Shown: positions 16,243 through 24,329 of the stretch, in pieces
Position numbering within the stretch: the stretch's first letter is position 1
How the letters are laid out: the number at the start of each line of letters is the position of its first letter
Assembly (NCBI GenBank): GCA_028281605.1
Contig: JANQJO010000055.1
Coordinates: 1-33,570, forward strand
Length of the DNA: 33,570 nt
Direction: 5' to 3'
DNA from: Pseudomonadales bacterium
GTDB lineage: Bacteria; Pseudomonadota; Gammaproteobacteria; Pseudomonadales; JANQJO01
The notes under the pieces: generated by a model
Databases searched by the model: none
Told to the model about the DNA's origin: nothing
The model's input: only the letters and a program-made list of their open reading frames with translations
Program-made: the position numbers and the translations under genes

Positions 16243-16330
16243 GCTTTTTGAACTTAGGAGGCCTCATCACAACTATTTCGGTCTACACTAAAAAACACCT
16301 ACTCCTTGAGCTTGGAGGCACTCAAAAAGC
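16243..16330 (+). repeat. Inverted repeat upstream of the ankyrin gene
   Basis: GCTTTTTGA at 16243-16251 is inverted exactly at 16322-16330 (TCAAAAAGC). Inside are further short complementary pieces (AGGAG at 16256-16260 against CTCCT at 16302-16306) and paired AGGAGGC/GGAGGC motifs. It could be a structured leader of the ankyrin-efflux operon, starting about 175 bases before the first gene. No known riboswitch class recognised. Confidence 0.35.
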
Positions 16331-16418
16331 AATCAACATTTCATAACAAAATCACTCGTAATTTAAAAGCAGGGTGCTACAAAATTAAACCCATCACATA
16401 TAGGTTAAGGACAGCATA

Positions 16419-16934
16419 ATGACAAAGCTACAAGAAACTCTTTTAACAGCCATTGAAACAAACAATCTCGATTTAATTAAGCAAGCTCTACGAAAAGGAG
16501 CCAATATCAATTTGGCAGATTCACAAGGCGTCCCTCCTCTACTACTCGCCTACAGAACCAAGCAATTTGAAGCCGCTCGACTGCTCATTGCACTTGGGGC
16601 TGACCTACAACAAACCTGCACAGAAGGAAGCACAGCACTCATAGACTTGACAAAATTAGAAGAGTTAGACGAAATAGAGTATCTGTTGTCACAAAAAGCA
16701 GACCCCAACACAAAAAATAAAAAAGGCTCAGCACCCTTACACATAGCTGCCATGAAATTGAACGTTCGCCTGATTACAGCACTGCTCAAAGCAGGTGGCA
16801 ATCCCTATTTAGAAAACCATTCTGGCAGCACGCCGATCACTCTGGCAAAACGCAACGGACAACCCGGCATTGCTCATATCATGAAATCAATGTACCGTGA
16901 ATTTTCACAAAATCAACCGGCTCAGATGGCTTAA
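16419..16934 (+). CDS. Ankyrin-repeat protein
   Basis: 171 residues, starting at ATG 16419 with AAGGA about 9 bases upstream. About four ankyrin repeats fill it: residues 5-36 (LLTAIETNNLDLIKQALRKGANI), 37-70 (GVPPLLLAYRTKQFEAARLLIALGAD), 71-102 (GSTALIDLTKLEELDEIEYLLSQKADP) and 104-136 (GSAPLHIAAMKLNVRLITALLKAGGNP), with a partial fifth repeat. No signal peptide, no membrane segment. Ankyrin repeats mediate protein-protein contacts. In intracellular bacteria many such proteins are secreted effectors, but here the gene is 11 bases ahead of an efflux adaptor and almost certainly co-transcribed, so a role in assembly or regulation of the pump is equally possible. Confidence 0.9.
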   Translation: MTKLQETLLTAIETNNLDLIKQALRKGANINLADSQGVPPLLLAYRTKQFEAARLLIALGADLQQTCTEGSTALIDLTKLEELDEIEYLLSQKADPNTKNKKGSAPLHIAAMKLNVRLITALLKAGGNPYLENHSGSTPITLAKRNGQPGIAHIMKSMYREFSQNQPAQMA

Positions 16935-16945
16935 AAGAAGCTAAC

Positions 16946-18076
16946 TTGAAGTTCATAAGAAGCATTCTAACGCCACTGAGCATTATTGCACTCGCCATTT
17001 TTATTGCGTTCTCACTCGGCAAAAAAACTCGGCCTCCTACGCAGAAAAATCAAAGCGAGCCCAGTATATTGGTGAATATACTGGCGGTGAATCCAGCTAA
17101 ACACCCTATTCAACTGCAAGGATTTGGAACAGTACAAGCGAAAGAACAAATCGCCATTATTGCTCAAGTCAGCGGCACTGTGTTGACTCAAGCACCTAAC
17201 TTAGAAACAGGCCATACCTTTACGCAAGGAGCCCTACTATTTAAAATAGACCCAGAACCATACCAATTGGCCTTAGAATTAGAAAAAGCCAAAGTAGCCC
17301 GATCAGCCTTTGAGTTGGCCGAAGAACAAGGTCGACAAAAAGTAGCAGAACGCGAATGGGGCTTACTCAACAAAGCATCGAGGCCCAAAGGCGTGGCTAA
17401 AGAACTGGCGCTAAGACGTGCTCACGTTGCAGAAAAACAATCTGCCTTAAAAGCCTCCCAAAGCAGCCAGCAATTGGCAGAACTGGATCTAAAGCACACT
17501 CAGATCCTTGCTCCGTGCAGTGGCAAAATATTATCCGAGTCTATTGCGGTAGGTCAATTTATCAGTGCCGGCACAACAGTCATCAACTTTGCTTGCATGG
17601 ATCAACTGCAAGTAAAAGTGCTACTACCACAACAACAAGTTCACTGGTTACAACCCACTGGAGCGAGCTTATCACAAGCAAGCGCCCGCTTAAATCAACG
17701 ACCTGCTCACATAATCAATCTACTACCAGAGCTGGACACTACCACCAAAATGGCACAACTGCTATTAGAAGTAGAAACAGCCCAAAACACTTCTCTACTT
17801 TTAGGTCAGCTGGTCACTGCACACATTACCATACAAAATACTGAAGCCGTCTACCGCCTGCCGATAAAAGCCTTACGAGAGAATAACCAAATTTGGGTTC
17901 GCAACCAAGCCAAACGCTTAGAAATATTGTCCGTTGACGTCATTTCCTATGACAAGCAATTTGCTTTAATCAAACCTATTGTGGCAACAAGCGAGACATC
18001 ACTGGAGATTATCACCAGTATGATCTCCAGCCCCTATGTAGGGATGCCTGTCAAAACAGAGCATCACAGTCAATGA
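16946..18076 (+). CDS. RND efflux periplasmic adaptor (membrane fusion protein)
   Basis: 376 residues from TTG 16946. N-terminal hydrophobic anchor (residues 5-24, ILTPLSIIALAIFIAFSLG), biotinyl-lipoyl-like halves around QGFGTVQAKEQIAIIAQVSG and ILAPCSGKILSESIAVGQFI, with a coiled-coil hairpin between them (about residues 105-175). This is the HlyD/AcrA/MexA family that links an RND pump to an outer-membrane channel. The start is TTG with a weak Shine-Dalgarno, suggesting coupling to the ankyrin gene 11 bases upstream. Its stop overlaps the pump start by 4 bases (ATGA). Confidence 0.92.
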   Translation: MKFIRSILTPLSIIALAIFIAFSLGKKTRPPTQKNQSEPSILVNILAVNPAKHPIQLQGFGTVQAKEQIAIIAQVSGTVLTQAPNLETGHTFTQGALLFKIDPEPYQLALELEKAKVARSAFELAEEQGRQKVAEREWGLLNKASRPKGVAKELALRRAHVAEKQSALKASQSSQQLAELDLKHTQILAPCSGKILSESIAVGQFISAGTTVINFACMDQLQVKVLLPQQQVHWLQPTGASLSQASARLNQRPAHIINLLPELDTTTKMAQLLLEVETAQNTSLLLGQLVTAHITIQNTEAVYRLPIKALRENNQIWVRNQAKRLEILSVDVISYDKQFALIKPIVATSETSLEIITSMISSPYVGMPVKTEHHSQ

Positions 18077-21000
18077 ATAATATCAAAGACACTGCTACTC
18101 CAAAATCAATGATTGCCTGGATGGCACACAATCACGTAGCAGCCAATTTATTAATGTTAATATTTTTAGTAGGAGGGTACCTTTGCGTAAAAAACATCAA
18201 ACAAGAAGTGTTTCCTGAAATCTCCTACGACCGTATTGCAATTAATGTTGCTTATCCAGGGGCAGGTCCAGAAGAAATTGAAAACGGTATCCTCCTGAGC
18301 ATTGAGTCTCGTGTCAGAGGCGTAGACGGTATCAAAAGAATCACCAGTACTGCTCGCGAGGGATCAGGCACTGTCGTTGCAGAGTTATTTGATTTTTTCG
18401 ATACAGGAAAAGTGTTACAAGACATTAAAAACGAAATCGACCGTATTACAACTTTCCCAGAAAACGCAGAAAAGCCTACAGTCACACTGCAAATCTCTAA
18501 ACGCATTGCTGTTTCAATCATGGTCTATGGCAACCAATCGCCAGAATTATTGCAAACTTATGCCGAACAAGTAAAAAACGACTTAATCAGTCAAAAAGGC
18601 ATTACTTTAGCCGAGCTGGCTGCAGCACGCCCATTGGAAGTTGCGGTGGAAGTTTCTCAACAACAACTACGCGATTTAAACCTAACCTTAGAGGATATTG
18701 CCAGACAAATCAGCCTAACCGCACAAGAGATTCCAGCCGGTGGCCTTAAAACCACAGCCGGAGAAGTTCTCATTCGCATCGATGAAAGGCGCTTGAGCGG
18801 TCCAACATTTGCAAACATCCCTATTCTCAGTAATCCACAAGGTGGTACAGTCACCTTGGGAGATATTGCATCCATTACAGACAGCTTTACCGATAACGAT
18901 CAAGAAGTTTATTTTAACGGCTTACCCGCCGTTAAAATCAATGTATACAGCGTCGGCAAAGAGTCCCCTGTCTCAGTTGCCAAAATTGCCAAACAATACA
19001 TCGAGCAACACACTTATAACAATACTGACACCCTAAAATTGGCTATCTTCCAAGACAGATCAGAAGTCTATCGAGGTCGTATTCAACTATTAATGAAAAA
19101 TGCCTTGATGGGTTTAGTCTTAGTTTTGATCATTTTAGGCCTATTTCTAAACGCGAAACTAGCCTTTTGGGTCATGCTGGGCTTACCCATTTCAATTTTA
19201 GGTTCTTTTGTTTTTTTTCAATTTACGGGCGCCACACTGAACTTAGTCTCTTTATTCGCCTTCATCATCACTCTGGGTATTGTTGTAGACGATGCCGTGA
19301 TCGTGGGAGAATCCATTTACGAAAAACGCCAACAAGGTTTATCGCGCCTTGAAGCCGCTGTTTTTGGCGCAAAAGAAATGCTAATGCCCGTCACCTTTGC
19401 TGTATTGACCAATATTATCGCCTTTATGCCCTTATTATTTGTCCCTGGCACCATGGGAGACATCTTCAGGCAAATCCCTGCGGTAGTGATGTCGGTTTTA
19501 GCCGTTTCATTGATCGAATGTCTTTTTATTTTGCCTGCCCATCTGAATCAAAAAGAAGGTTCATCTCACTGGCAAATATTTTGGGATATCTTAAATAAGC
19601 CGCAAAAAAAATTCGGTCGTTGGTTGGAGATCTTCACACATAATCAGTTTCGCACAATTATCACCAAAGTCATTGACAATCGCTACCTGACCATTTCAAT
19701 TTGTATAGGTATTTTAATCATCAGCATTGGATTACTCAAAAGTGGTTTATTGGCTTTTAGCTTTTTACCCAGAGTCGATCGCGACACCATTAACGCCAAT
19801 GCAACCTTACCTTATGGTGTACCTATAGAAGAATCCCGAAAAATCATGCAAACCTTGATCGACAGTGCCTACCATACAGTTACTGAAAGTGGTGAACCCA
19901 ATATTCTCAAAGGGCTTTATGCGGCTATTGGCGAAAACGGTCGAGGCAGTCATGTGGTGACCGTAATCGCTTCTCTAGTTTCTATAGAGCAAAGAGAAAT
20001 CGGCGGCATGCAGTTTTCACAACTTTGGCGCAACAACACCCCCAAACTTGCGGGTTTGGAATCACTCACCTTCAGTGGTCAAACGGGCGTCGGTGGAGGA
20101 GGTTCGGCCATTCAAATTGAGCTGAATCATCCAAATCAAACCTTATTGTACAAAATTGCCCAGCAAGTAGCTGATAAGCTCAGCTCTTATCAAGGAGTCA
20201 TCGACATCAACGATGGTATTGAATTGGGTAAACGCCAGTACAATCTCAATTTAAGTCCTCAAGGCAGCGCACTGGGCCTAACCAGCGCCGAGCTGTCAAA
20301 ACAAATGCGAGGTTTCTTCTTTGGCATCGAAGCACTGAGGCAACAACGAGGCGAGAACGAAATGAAAGTCATGGTGCGTCTAAGTAAAACCGAACGAGAA
20401 TCATTAGAAACATTGGACCAATTGACTATAAAAATCCCTCAAGGTGGTCATGTCCCCATCAAACAACTGGCTTATTTCAATGACACTCGCGCCTATACAG
20501 AAATTGAGCGTACCCAAGGAAAACGTATTTTAGCGGTAACAGCTGATATCAATCCACAACAAGCAAATTTGAATCGGATCATCACAGAAATCAAACAAAA
20601 CATGATGCCCGAATTTATAAATCTTTATCCAGGATTACGCTACTCTATGGAAGGCGACGAACGTGCACGTAGAGACTCGTTGGAATTTCTAAAATACGCT
20701 TTTTTGATTGCACTTTTATTTATTTACGGCCTATTGGCGATCCCTTTTAAGAGTTACACGCAACCTTTGGTGGTCATGCTCAGTATTCCCTTTGGTATTA
20801 TAGGGGCTTTTGCCGGACATCTACTGTTAGGCTATGAAATCAGCATTATTAGTTTAATTGGCATCATTGGTTTAACAGGTATTGTCATTAACGATTCTTT
20901 AGTCTTGATTGTTACTTTAAACCGTTTACGCACCGAACATCAATCGAACCCCATACAAGCAGCTATTACCGCTTCCATGCGCAGATTAAGACCTATTTTG

Positions 21001-21201
21001 CTGACTTCATTGACCACGTGCATTGGCTTAATGCCAATGTTGTTCGAGACTTCCGTACAAGCTAGATTTTTGATTCCCATGGCCATTTCTATTTCCTTTG
21101 GTATTTTATTCGCTACAGTCATTATTTTAGCCTTGATTCCTTGCTGGTATTTAATTATCGAAGATGTGCAAAAATTGTTTTCTAAAAGGAAACAGCCATG
21201 A
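18073..21201 (+). CDS. RND-family efflux pump permease (AcrB/HAE1 type)
   Basis: 1042 residues, the usual length. First transmembrane helix at 15-33, large periplasmic loop, helices 2-6 around residues 335-485, a repeat of this layout in the second half (helices near 545, 870-985, 1000-1030). The proton-relay pair is in GIVVDDAVIVGES (Asp near 406-407), matching AcrB D407/D408. VFPEISYDRIAINVAYPGAGPEEIE is typical of the family. It exports substrates using proton motive force with the adaptor upstream. No outer-membrane channel gene is in the window. The substrate cannot be told. The last codons (Lys-Gln-Pro-stop) are formed by dispersed repeat A. Confidence 0.95.
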   Translation: MNNIKDTATPKSMIAWMAHNHVAANLLMLIFLVGGYLCVKNIKQEVFPEISYDRIAINVAYPGAGPEEIENGILLSIESRVRGVDGIKRITSTAREGSGTVVAELFDFFDTGKVLQDIKNEIDRITTFPENAEKPTVTLQISKRIAVSIMVYGNQSPELLQTYAEQVKNDLISQKGITLAELAAARPLEVAVEVSQQQLRDLNLTLEDIARQISLTAQEIPAGGLKTTAGEVLIRIDERRLSGPTFANIPILSNPQGGTVTLGDIASITDSFTDNDQEVYFNGLPAVKINVYSVGKESPVSVAKIAKQYIEQHTYNNTDTLKLAIFQDRSEVYRGRIQLLMKNALMGLVLVLIILGLFLNAKLAFWVMLGLPISILGSFVFFQFTGATLNLVSLFAFIITLGIVVDDAVIVGESIYEKRQQGLSRLEAAVFGAKEMLMPVTFAVLTNIIAFMPLLFVPGTMGDIFRQIPAVVMSVLAVSLIECLFILPAHLNQKEGSSHWQIFWDILNKPQKKFGRWLEIFTHNQFRTIITKVIDNRYLTISICIGILIISIGLLKSGLLAFSFLPRVDRDTINANATLPYGVPIEESRKIMQTLIDSAYHTVTESGEPNILKGLYAAIGENGRGSHVVTVIASLVSIEQREIGGMQFSQLWRNNTPKLAGLESLTFSGQTGVGGGGSAIQIELNHPNQTLLYKIAQQVADKLSSYQGVIDINDGIELGKRQYNLNLSPQGSALGLTSAELSKQMRGFFFGIEALRQQRGENEMKVMVRLSKTERESLETLDQLTIKIPQGGHVPIKQLAYFNDTRAYTEIERTQGKRILAVTADINPQQANLNRIITEIKQNMMPEFINLYPGLRYSMEGDERARRDSLEFLKYAFLIALLFIYGLLAIPFKSYTQPLVVMLSIPFGIIGAFAGHLLLGYEISIISLIGIIGLTGIVINDSLVLIVTLNRLRTEHQSNPIQAAITASMRRLRPILLTSLTTCIGLMPMLFETSVQARFLIPMAISISFGILFATVIILALIPCWYLIIEDVQKLFSKRKQP

Positions 21202-21230
21202 GCGATGCAATTTTCACGGTAAATAAATTA
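21190..21230 (+). repeat. Dispersed repeat A, copy 2, lacking the hairpin half
   Basis: AAACAGCCATGAGCGATG is identical to 27640-27657, followed by CAATTTTC and then directly by CACGGTAAATAA. The hairpin loop and right arm of the other two copies are missing, as if deleted between the two AATTTTC/GAAAATT arms. It overlaps the 3' end of the efflux pump gene and includes its TGA stop (21199-21201). Confidence 0.75.
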
Positions 21231-21286
21231 GCCAACTTTAGAAAATGTTTCATTCAACAACAAAAAACCACATCAAAAAAGACATT

Positions 21287-22231
21287 TTATCCTTCTTTTA
21301 AAGGATCAAGCTGAGTCGCACAAAACAGCAAGCCAGAAAAAAGTACACACCACAATGTGCGCGCACTAACATTAAAAGAAGGATAAGATACTTCACCTAA
21401 AAGACGACGCCCAACCAGAAGACCTTGATTTTTCTTACACGATGCCATTTCCTTTCCATCTATGTCCACTCTTTTACCAAAAAAATTCGTACACTCAGTA
21501 GAGTTACCTCTCACCTGAAAATCCTTACCAACCAAAAACTCCATCGCACTAACATCAAAACTCCTGTCACCACGATCATAGACTCTTCTTACTTCATCTG
21601 ATGCTATCGGACGCTCTGATTGAAGTACACCATTTCTATCCCTATAAACAATACGATTAGCCCCAGGCAAAACTGATTGATCTACGTCTGTATCAGGTAA
21701 CACCACTGTATTAGCTTCAACAGGCTCTCTGATTCTAACACCTGTCCCTACAACACAATTAGGCCCAGTGTGTGCCTCAATATAGGCATTATCTCCTACT
21801 CTTGAATTTTCCCCAAGACAACCTTCTTTTGTAACAGTAACATTCGTACCTTTTTCGATATTAAATGTAGGCTTGCATACTGTTAAATCATCTGAGTCGT
21901 CACTTGACTCTGTTTCTTCACAATCAGATGACCGTAACAAAACACTTTCGTTATCACAATCAGATGGCTCATCAGACTCACTAGATGCATCTAACGGATG
22001 TGATCCACCGTCAAATACAAAGGACAAACTTCTACCAACATAACCAAGAGTATCACAAATAACTGCGCTAAAACTCTGTACCAAATCATCTGGAGAGATA
22101 CGCCCCATTGGATGAGGAACACCAACTTCAGCACCGTGTAGCCTTCCCAAAGCTGGAGCAGGTGTCAAAATAGTAGCAGGCCTTTCTAGGGATGAAGCAG
22201 GGGCCCCCATTAAAAGAGCAGCACGAGACAT
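21287..22231 (-). CDS. Orphan acidic protein with left-handed-beta-helix-like segment and C-terminal membrane segment
   Basis: 314 residues from ATG 22231. The in-frame ATG at 22249 is rejected because its own codons contain the AGAGGAG ribosome site that serves 22231. Residues ~80-115 are an Asp/Glu/Ser/Cys-rich patch (SSESDEPSDCDNES, DCEETESSDDSDD). Residues ~122-185 have the hexapeptide-like spacing of a left-handed beta helix (GTNVTVTKEGCLGENSRVGD, NAYIEAHTGPNCVVGTGVRI). Near the C-terminus is one hydrophobic helix (TLWCVLFSGLLFCAT) followed by a short charged tail, like a tail anchor. No family recognised and no signal peptide. The pattern fits a host-directed protein, but that is inference. 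Confidence 0.65.
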   Translation of the reverse strand: MSRAALLMGAPASSLERPATILTPAPALGRLHGAEVGVPHPMGRISPDDLVQSFSAVICDTLGYVGRSLSFVFDGGSHPLDASSESDEPSDCDNESVLLRSSDCEETESSDDSDDLTVCKPTFNIEKGTNVTVTKEGCLGENSRVGDNAYIEAHTGPNCVVGTGVRIREPVEANTVVLPDTDVDQSVLPGANRIVYRDRNGVLQSERPIASDEVRRVYDRGDRSFDVSAMEFLVGKDFQVRGNSTECTNFFGKRVDIDGKEMASCKKNQGLLVGRRLLGEVSYPSFNVSARTLWCVLFSGLLFCATQLDPLKEG

Positions 22232-22415
22232 CACATATTCTCCTCTCATGATTATTTTTATATTAGAGAGATTAAGACTTATTAATTCACTTTACTATTT
22301 TCATTAAAATACTATACAATGATTTACCATTAAACACCTTCCCATAAAGCAAGTCAACAAAAAGTTATTCTTAGAACTACCGTCTCAATATTCGATTGAA
22401 TAAAGTCCAATTTCT

Positions 22416-23813
22416 ATGTGCGAACGTTACCCTCTACCCTTTGAGCCAACCCAAAAACAACACACTATTGATATTTCAGTGATTATACCTGTGCTCAACG
22501 AAGCCGATAACATCTATCATCTCTTACAAACCACCATCAATCATAGCCACAATACACAACGTATAGAAATTATTATTGTCGATGCTAACAGTCAAGATAA
22601 CACAATCGAACAGATACAGAACTTCAAATCCCAACACCCCGACATAACACTCCATATCTATACTTGCCCACTGTTAGGACGTGCATTGCAAATGAAGCAT
22701 GGGTTCCATCATTGCATCGGGCAATTTGTGCTGTTTTGTCATGCCGATACAATACTACCCAAAGCTTGGGACCAACAAATCATTAACAATTTTAAGATCA
22801 CCTCCATCCAGTGGTGCTATTTCACTTTGCAATTTAACGCCTCACACCCAGGGTTAAGTTTTGTGGAAGCCATGGTCAAACGTTACCAGGTTGCACGCGG
22901 TGATCAAGCCCTCTGCTTTCGTCGTCAGTATTTCCAAACCATAGGCCAGTTCGACAATGTATTGCTGTGCGAAGACTTCCACTTAATTTATACCTTACAC
23001 AAAAACAAGCAAGAACGTCTAAAACAATCAAAAAGAATCAATGACACGATCACAACCAGTGCACGCAAATACGCTAATCGACAAGGCCAATACACTTATC
23101 TATCGATTTTTAAAAATGTACTAGCCAATATGAGCATAAGACAAATACAACGACTGCAAATACTACCCTCAGTATTACACTATAATTTTTATTATCCCAA
23201 ACAACGTAAATCCAATATACTGGAGCTACGCTTTCTCGGTAAAACTTACCCTTTCCAATACGATTTTCCGAAGGGCTTATGGCAACAAATCAAAACGTGG
23301 CGCACCTATTATTACCAACGCCACATGGAAACACTGACACAACTCATCATACAACACTGCACGGGTGATGACCTGATGATTGATATCGGTGCTCACGCTG
23401 GATTGCTATCCATCTTGCTCGGGATACGCTTAACGCAGCAAAATGTAAAAACCGATATCATTGCTTTCGAACCCTGTTCAAAACTGTGCAAAACCTTTCA
23501 AACCAATCACTGTGCCTATGCAATAGAAATCAAAAACCATATCACATTGGAAAATACTTTACCTGCAGAAACTTATCCATTCCCAGAAAAAAAAATCAGT
23601 GTGATAGCACTCAACCTAAAAACCCGCCGACCCAACATGATACAAAATCTACAACACACCATAGAACAACATCGTCCAATAATACTATTGACTCTAGATC
23701 ACGACTCAAAACAACAACGAAACAACATCGCTCATATTTGTAAAAGCCTCAATTATCAAATAAACCTTGTGACAAAAAGGTACTGCATCGCCCTACCCCC
23801 TACATGTGATTAA
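22416..23813 (+). CDS. Two-domain protein: family 2 glycosyltransferase fused to FkbM-like methyltransferase
   Basis: 465 residues. Residues ~15-235 are a GT2 domain of the TIGR04283-like group: DISVIIPVLNEADNIYHLL, IEIIIVDANSQDNTIEQI, the conserved LLGRALQMKHGFHHCIGQFVLF and the metal site CHADTILP. Residues ~305-460 look like an SAM-dependent methyltransferase of the FkbM kind: motif I DLMIDIGAHAGLLSILLG and post-I IIAFEPCSKLCKTFQ. The second half is short and its substrate region is poorly conserved. Ordinary TIGR04283 proteins are about 220-230 residues, so this is a fusion or read-together pair. It may build and methylate a surface glycan. The start is the first ATG; no strong Shine-Dalgarno. 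Confidence 0.8.
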   Translation: MCERYPLPFEPTQKQHTIDISVIIPVLNEADNIYHLLQTTINHSHNTQRIEIIIVDANSQDNTIEQIQNFKSQHPDITLHIYTCPLLGRALQMKHGFHHCIGQFVLFCHADTILPKAWDQQIINNFKITSIQWCYFTLQFNASHPGLSFVEAMVKRYQVARGDQALCFRRQYFQTIGQFDNVLLCEDFHLIYTLHKNKQERLKQSKRINDTITTSARKYANRQGQYTYLSIFKNVLANMSIRQIQRLQILPSVLHYNFYYPKQRKSNILELRFLGKTYPFQYDFPKGLWQQIKTWRTYYYQRHMETLTQLIIQHCTGDDLMIDIGAHAGLLSILLGIRLTQQNVKTDIIAFEPCSKLCKTFQTNHCAYAIEIKNHITLENTLPAETYPFPEKKISVIALNLKTRRPNMIQNLQHTIEQHRPIILLTLDHDSKQQRNNIAHICKSLNYQINLVTKRYCIALPPTCD

Positions 23814-23836
23814 AAATTAACCAATCTTAACAAAGC

Positions 23837-23865
23837 TGAACAAAAATCCATTGCTATAGTATAAT
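23837..23865 (+). promoter_or_regulatory. Sigma-70-type promoter for hisI-cysS
   Basis: TGAACA at 23837-23842 (4 of 6 matches to the -35 consensus), exact 17-base spacer, TATAAT at 23860-23865. It lies 35 bases before the hisI start, giving a short leader. Confidence 0.5.
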
Positions 23866-23900
23866 CAGACTTTTGAACTACCCGATGCAATCACAAGCTC

Positions 23901-24317
23901 ATGAAAAACTGGTATAAATCTCTGGAAAATGCCCCAATAAGCACCCAAAAACCTTTGCAAGAAGCCATTGATCAACTGACCTTTGATCAACAAGGCTTGA
24001 TTCCTGCTATCGCACAAGAGCACTCTACTGGAGAAATCTTAATGATGGCATGGATGAACAAAGCCGCACTCCTGGAAACACTCAGTAGCAAACAAGTCTG
24101 CTACTGGTCTCGTTCACGCCAAACCTTGTGGCGTAAGGGAGAAACCTCCGGTTGCACTCAAGAGCTGATTCAATTACGCTTCGATTGCGATGGTGATACC
24201 ATTTTATTGCAAGTCAAACAAAAAGGACCCGCCTGCCACACCGGACGCTCCAGCTGCTTCTATTGGCACGTTGATACAAACCACATCACTTTAACAAACA
24301 ACACCACGACGACTTAA
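23901..24317 (+). CDS. hisI: Phosphoribosyl-AMP cyclohydrolase
   Basis: 138 residues. Opens the adenine ring of phosphoribosyl-AMP, step three of histidine synthesis, in the cytoplasm. The family core is intact: LMMAWMNKAALLETL, VCYWSRSRQTLWRKGETSG, FDCDGDTILL with the Mg-binding aspartates (95, 97, 99), and zinc-site cysteines Cys85, Cys112 and Cys119 (GPACHTGRSSCFYW). It is the single-domain form, without the HisE pyrophosphohydrolase fused in enterobacteria. No other his gene is in the window, so it is detached from a his operon and sits 12 bases before cysS. Confidence 0.95.
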   Translation: MKNWYKSLENAPISTQKPLQEAIDQLTFDQQGLIPAIAQEHSTGEILMMAWMNKAALLETLSSKQVCYWSRSRQTLWRKGETSGCTQELIQLRFDCDGDTILLQVKQKGPACHTGRSSCFYWHVDTNHITLTNNTTTT

Positions 24318-24329
24318 TTTTTCCAAAAC

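Larger units (their letters stand above)
15465..16418. other. 954-base intergenic region
   Basis: No credible ORF on either strand. It contains the palindromic element at 15575-15675 and an inverted repeat at 16243-16330. The rest (15676-16240) is AT-rich with many stops in all frames and no tRNA-like fold that I can see. The promoters of the secreted-protein gene (minus) and of the ankyrin/efflux operon (plus) must lie here. Confidence 0.7.
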
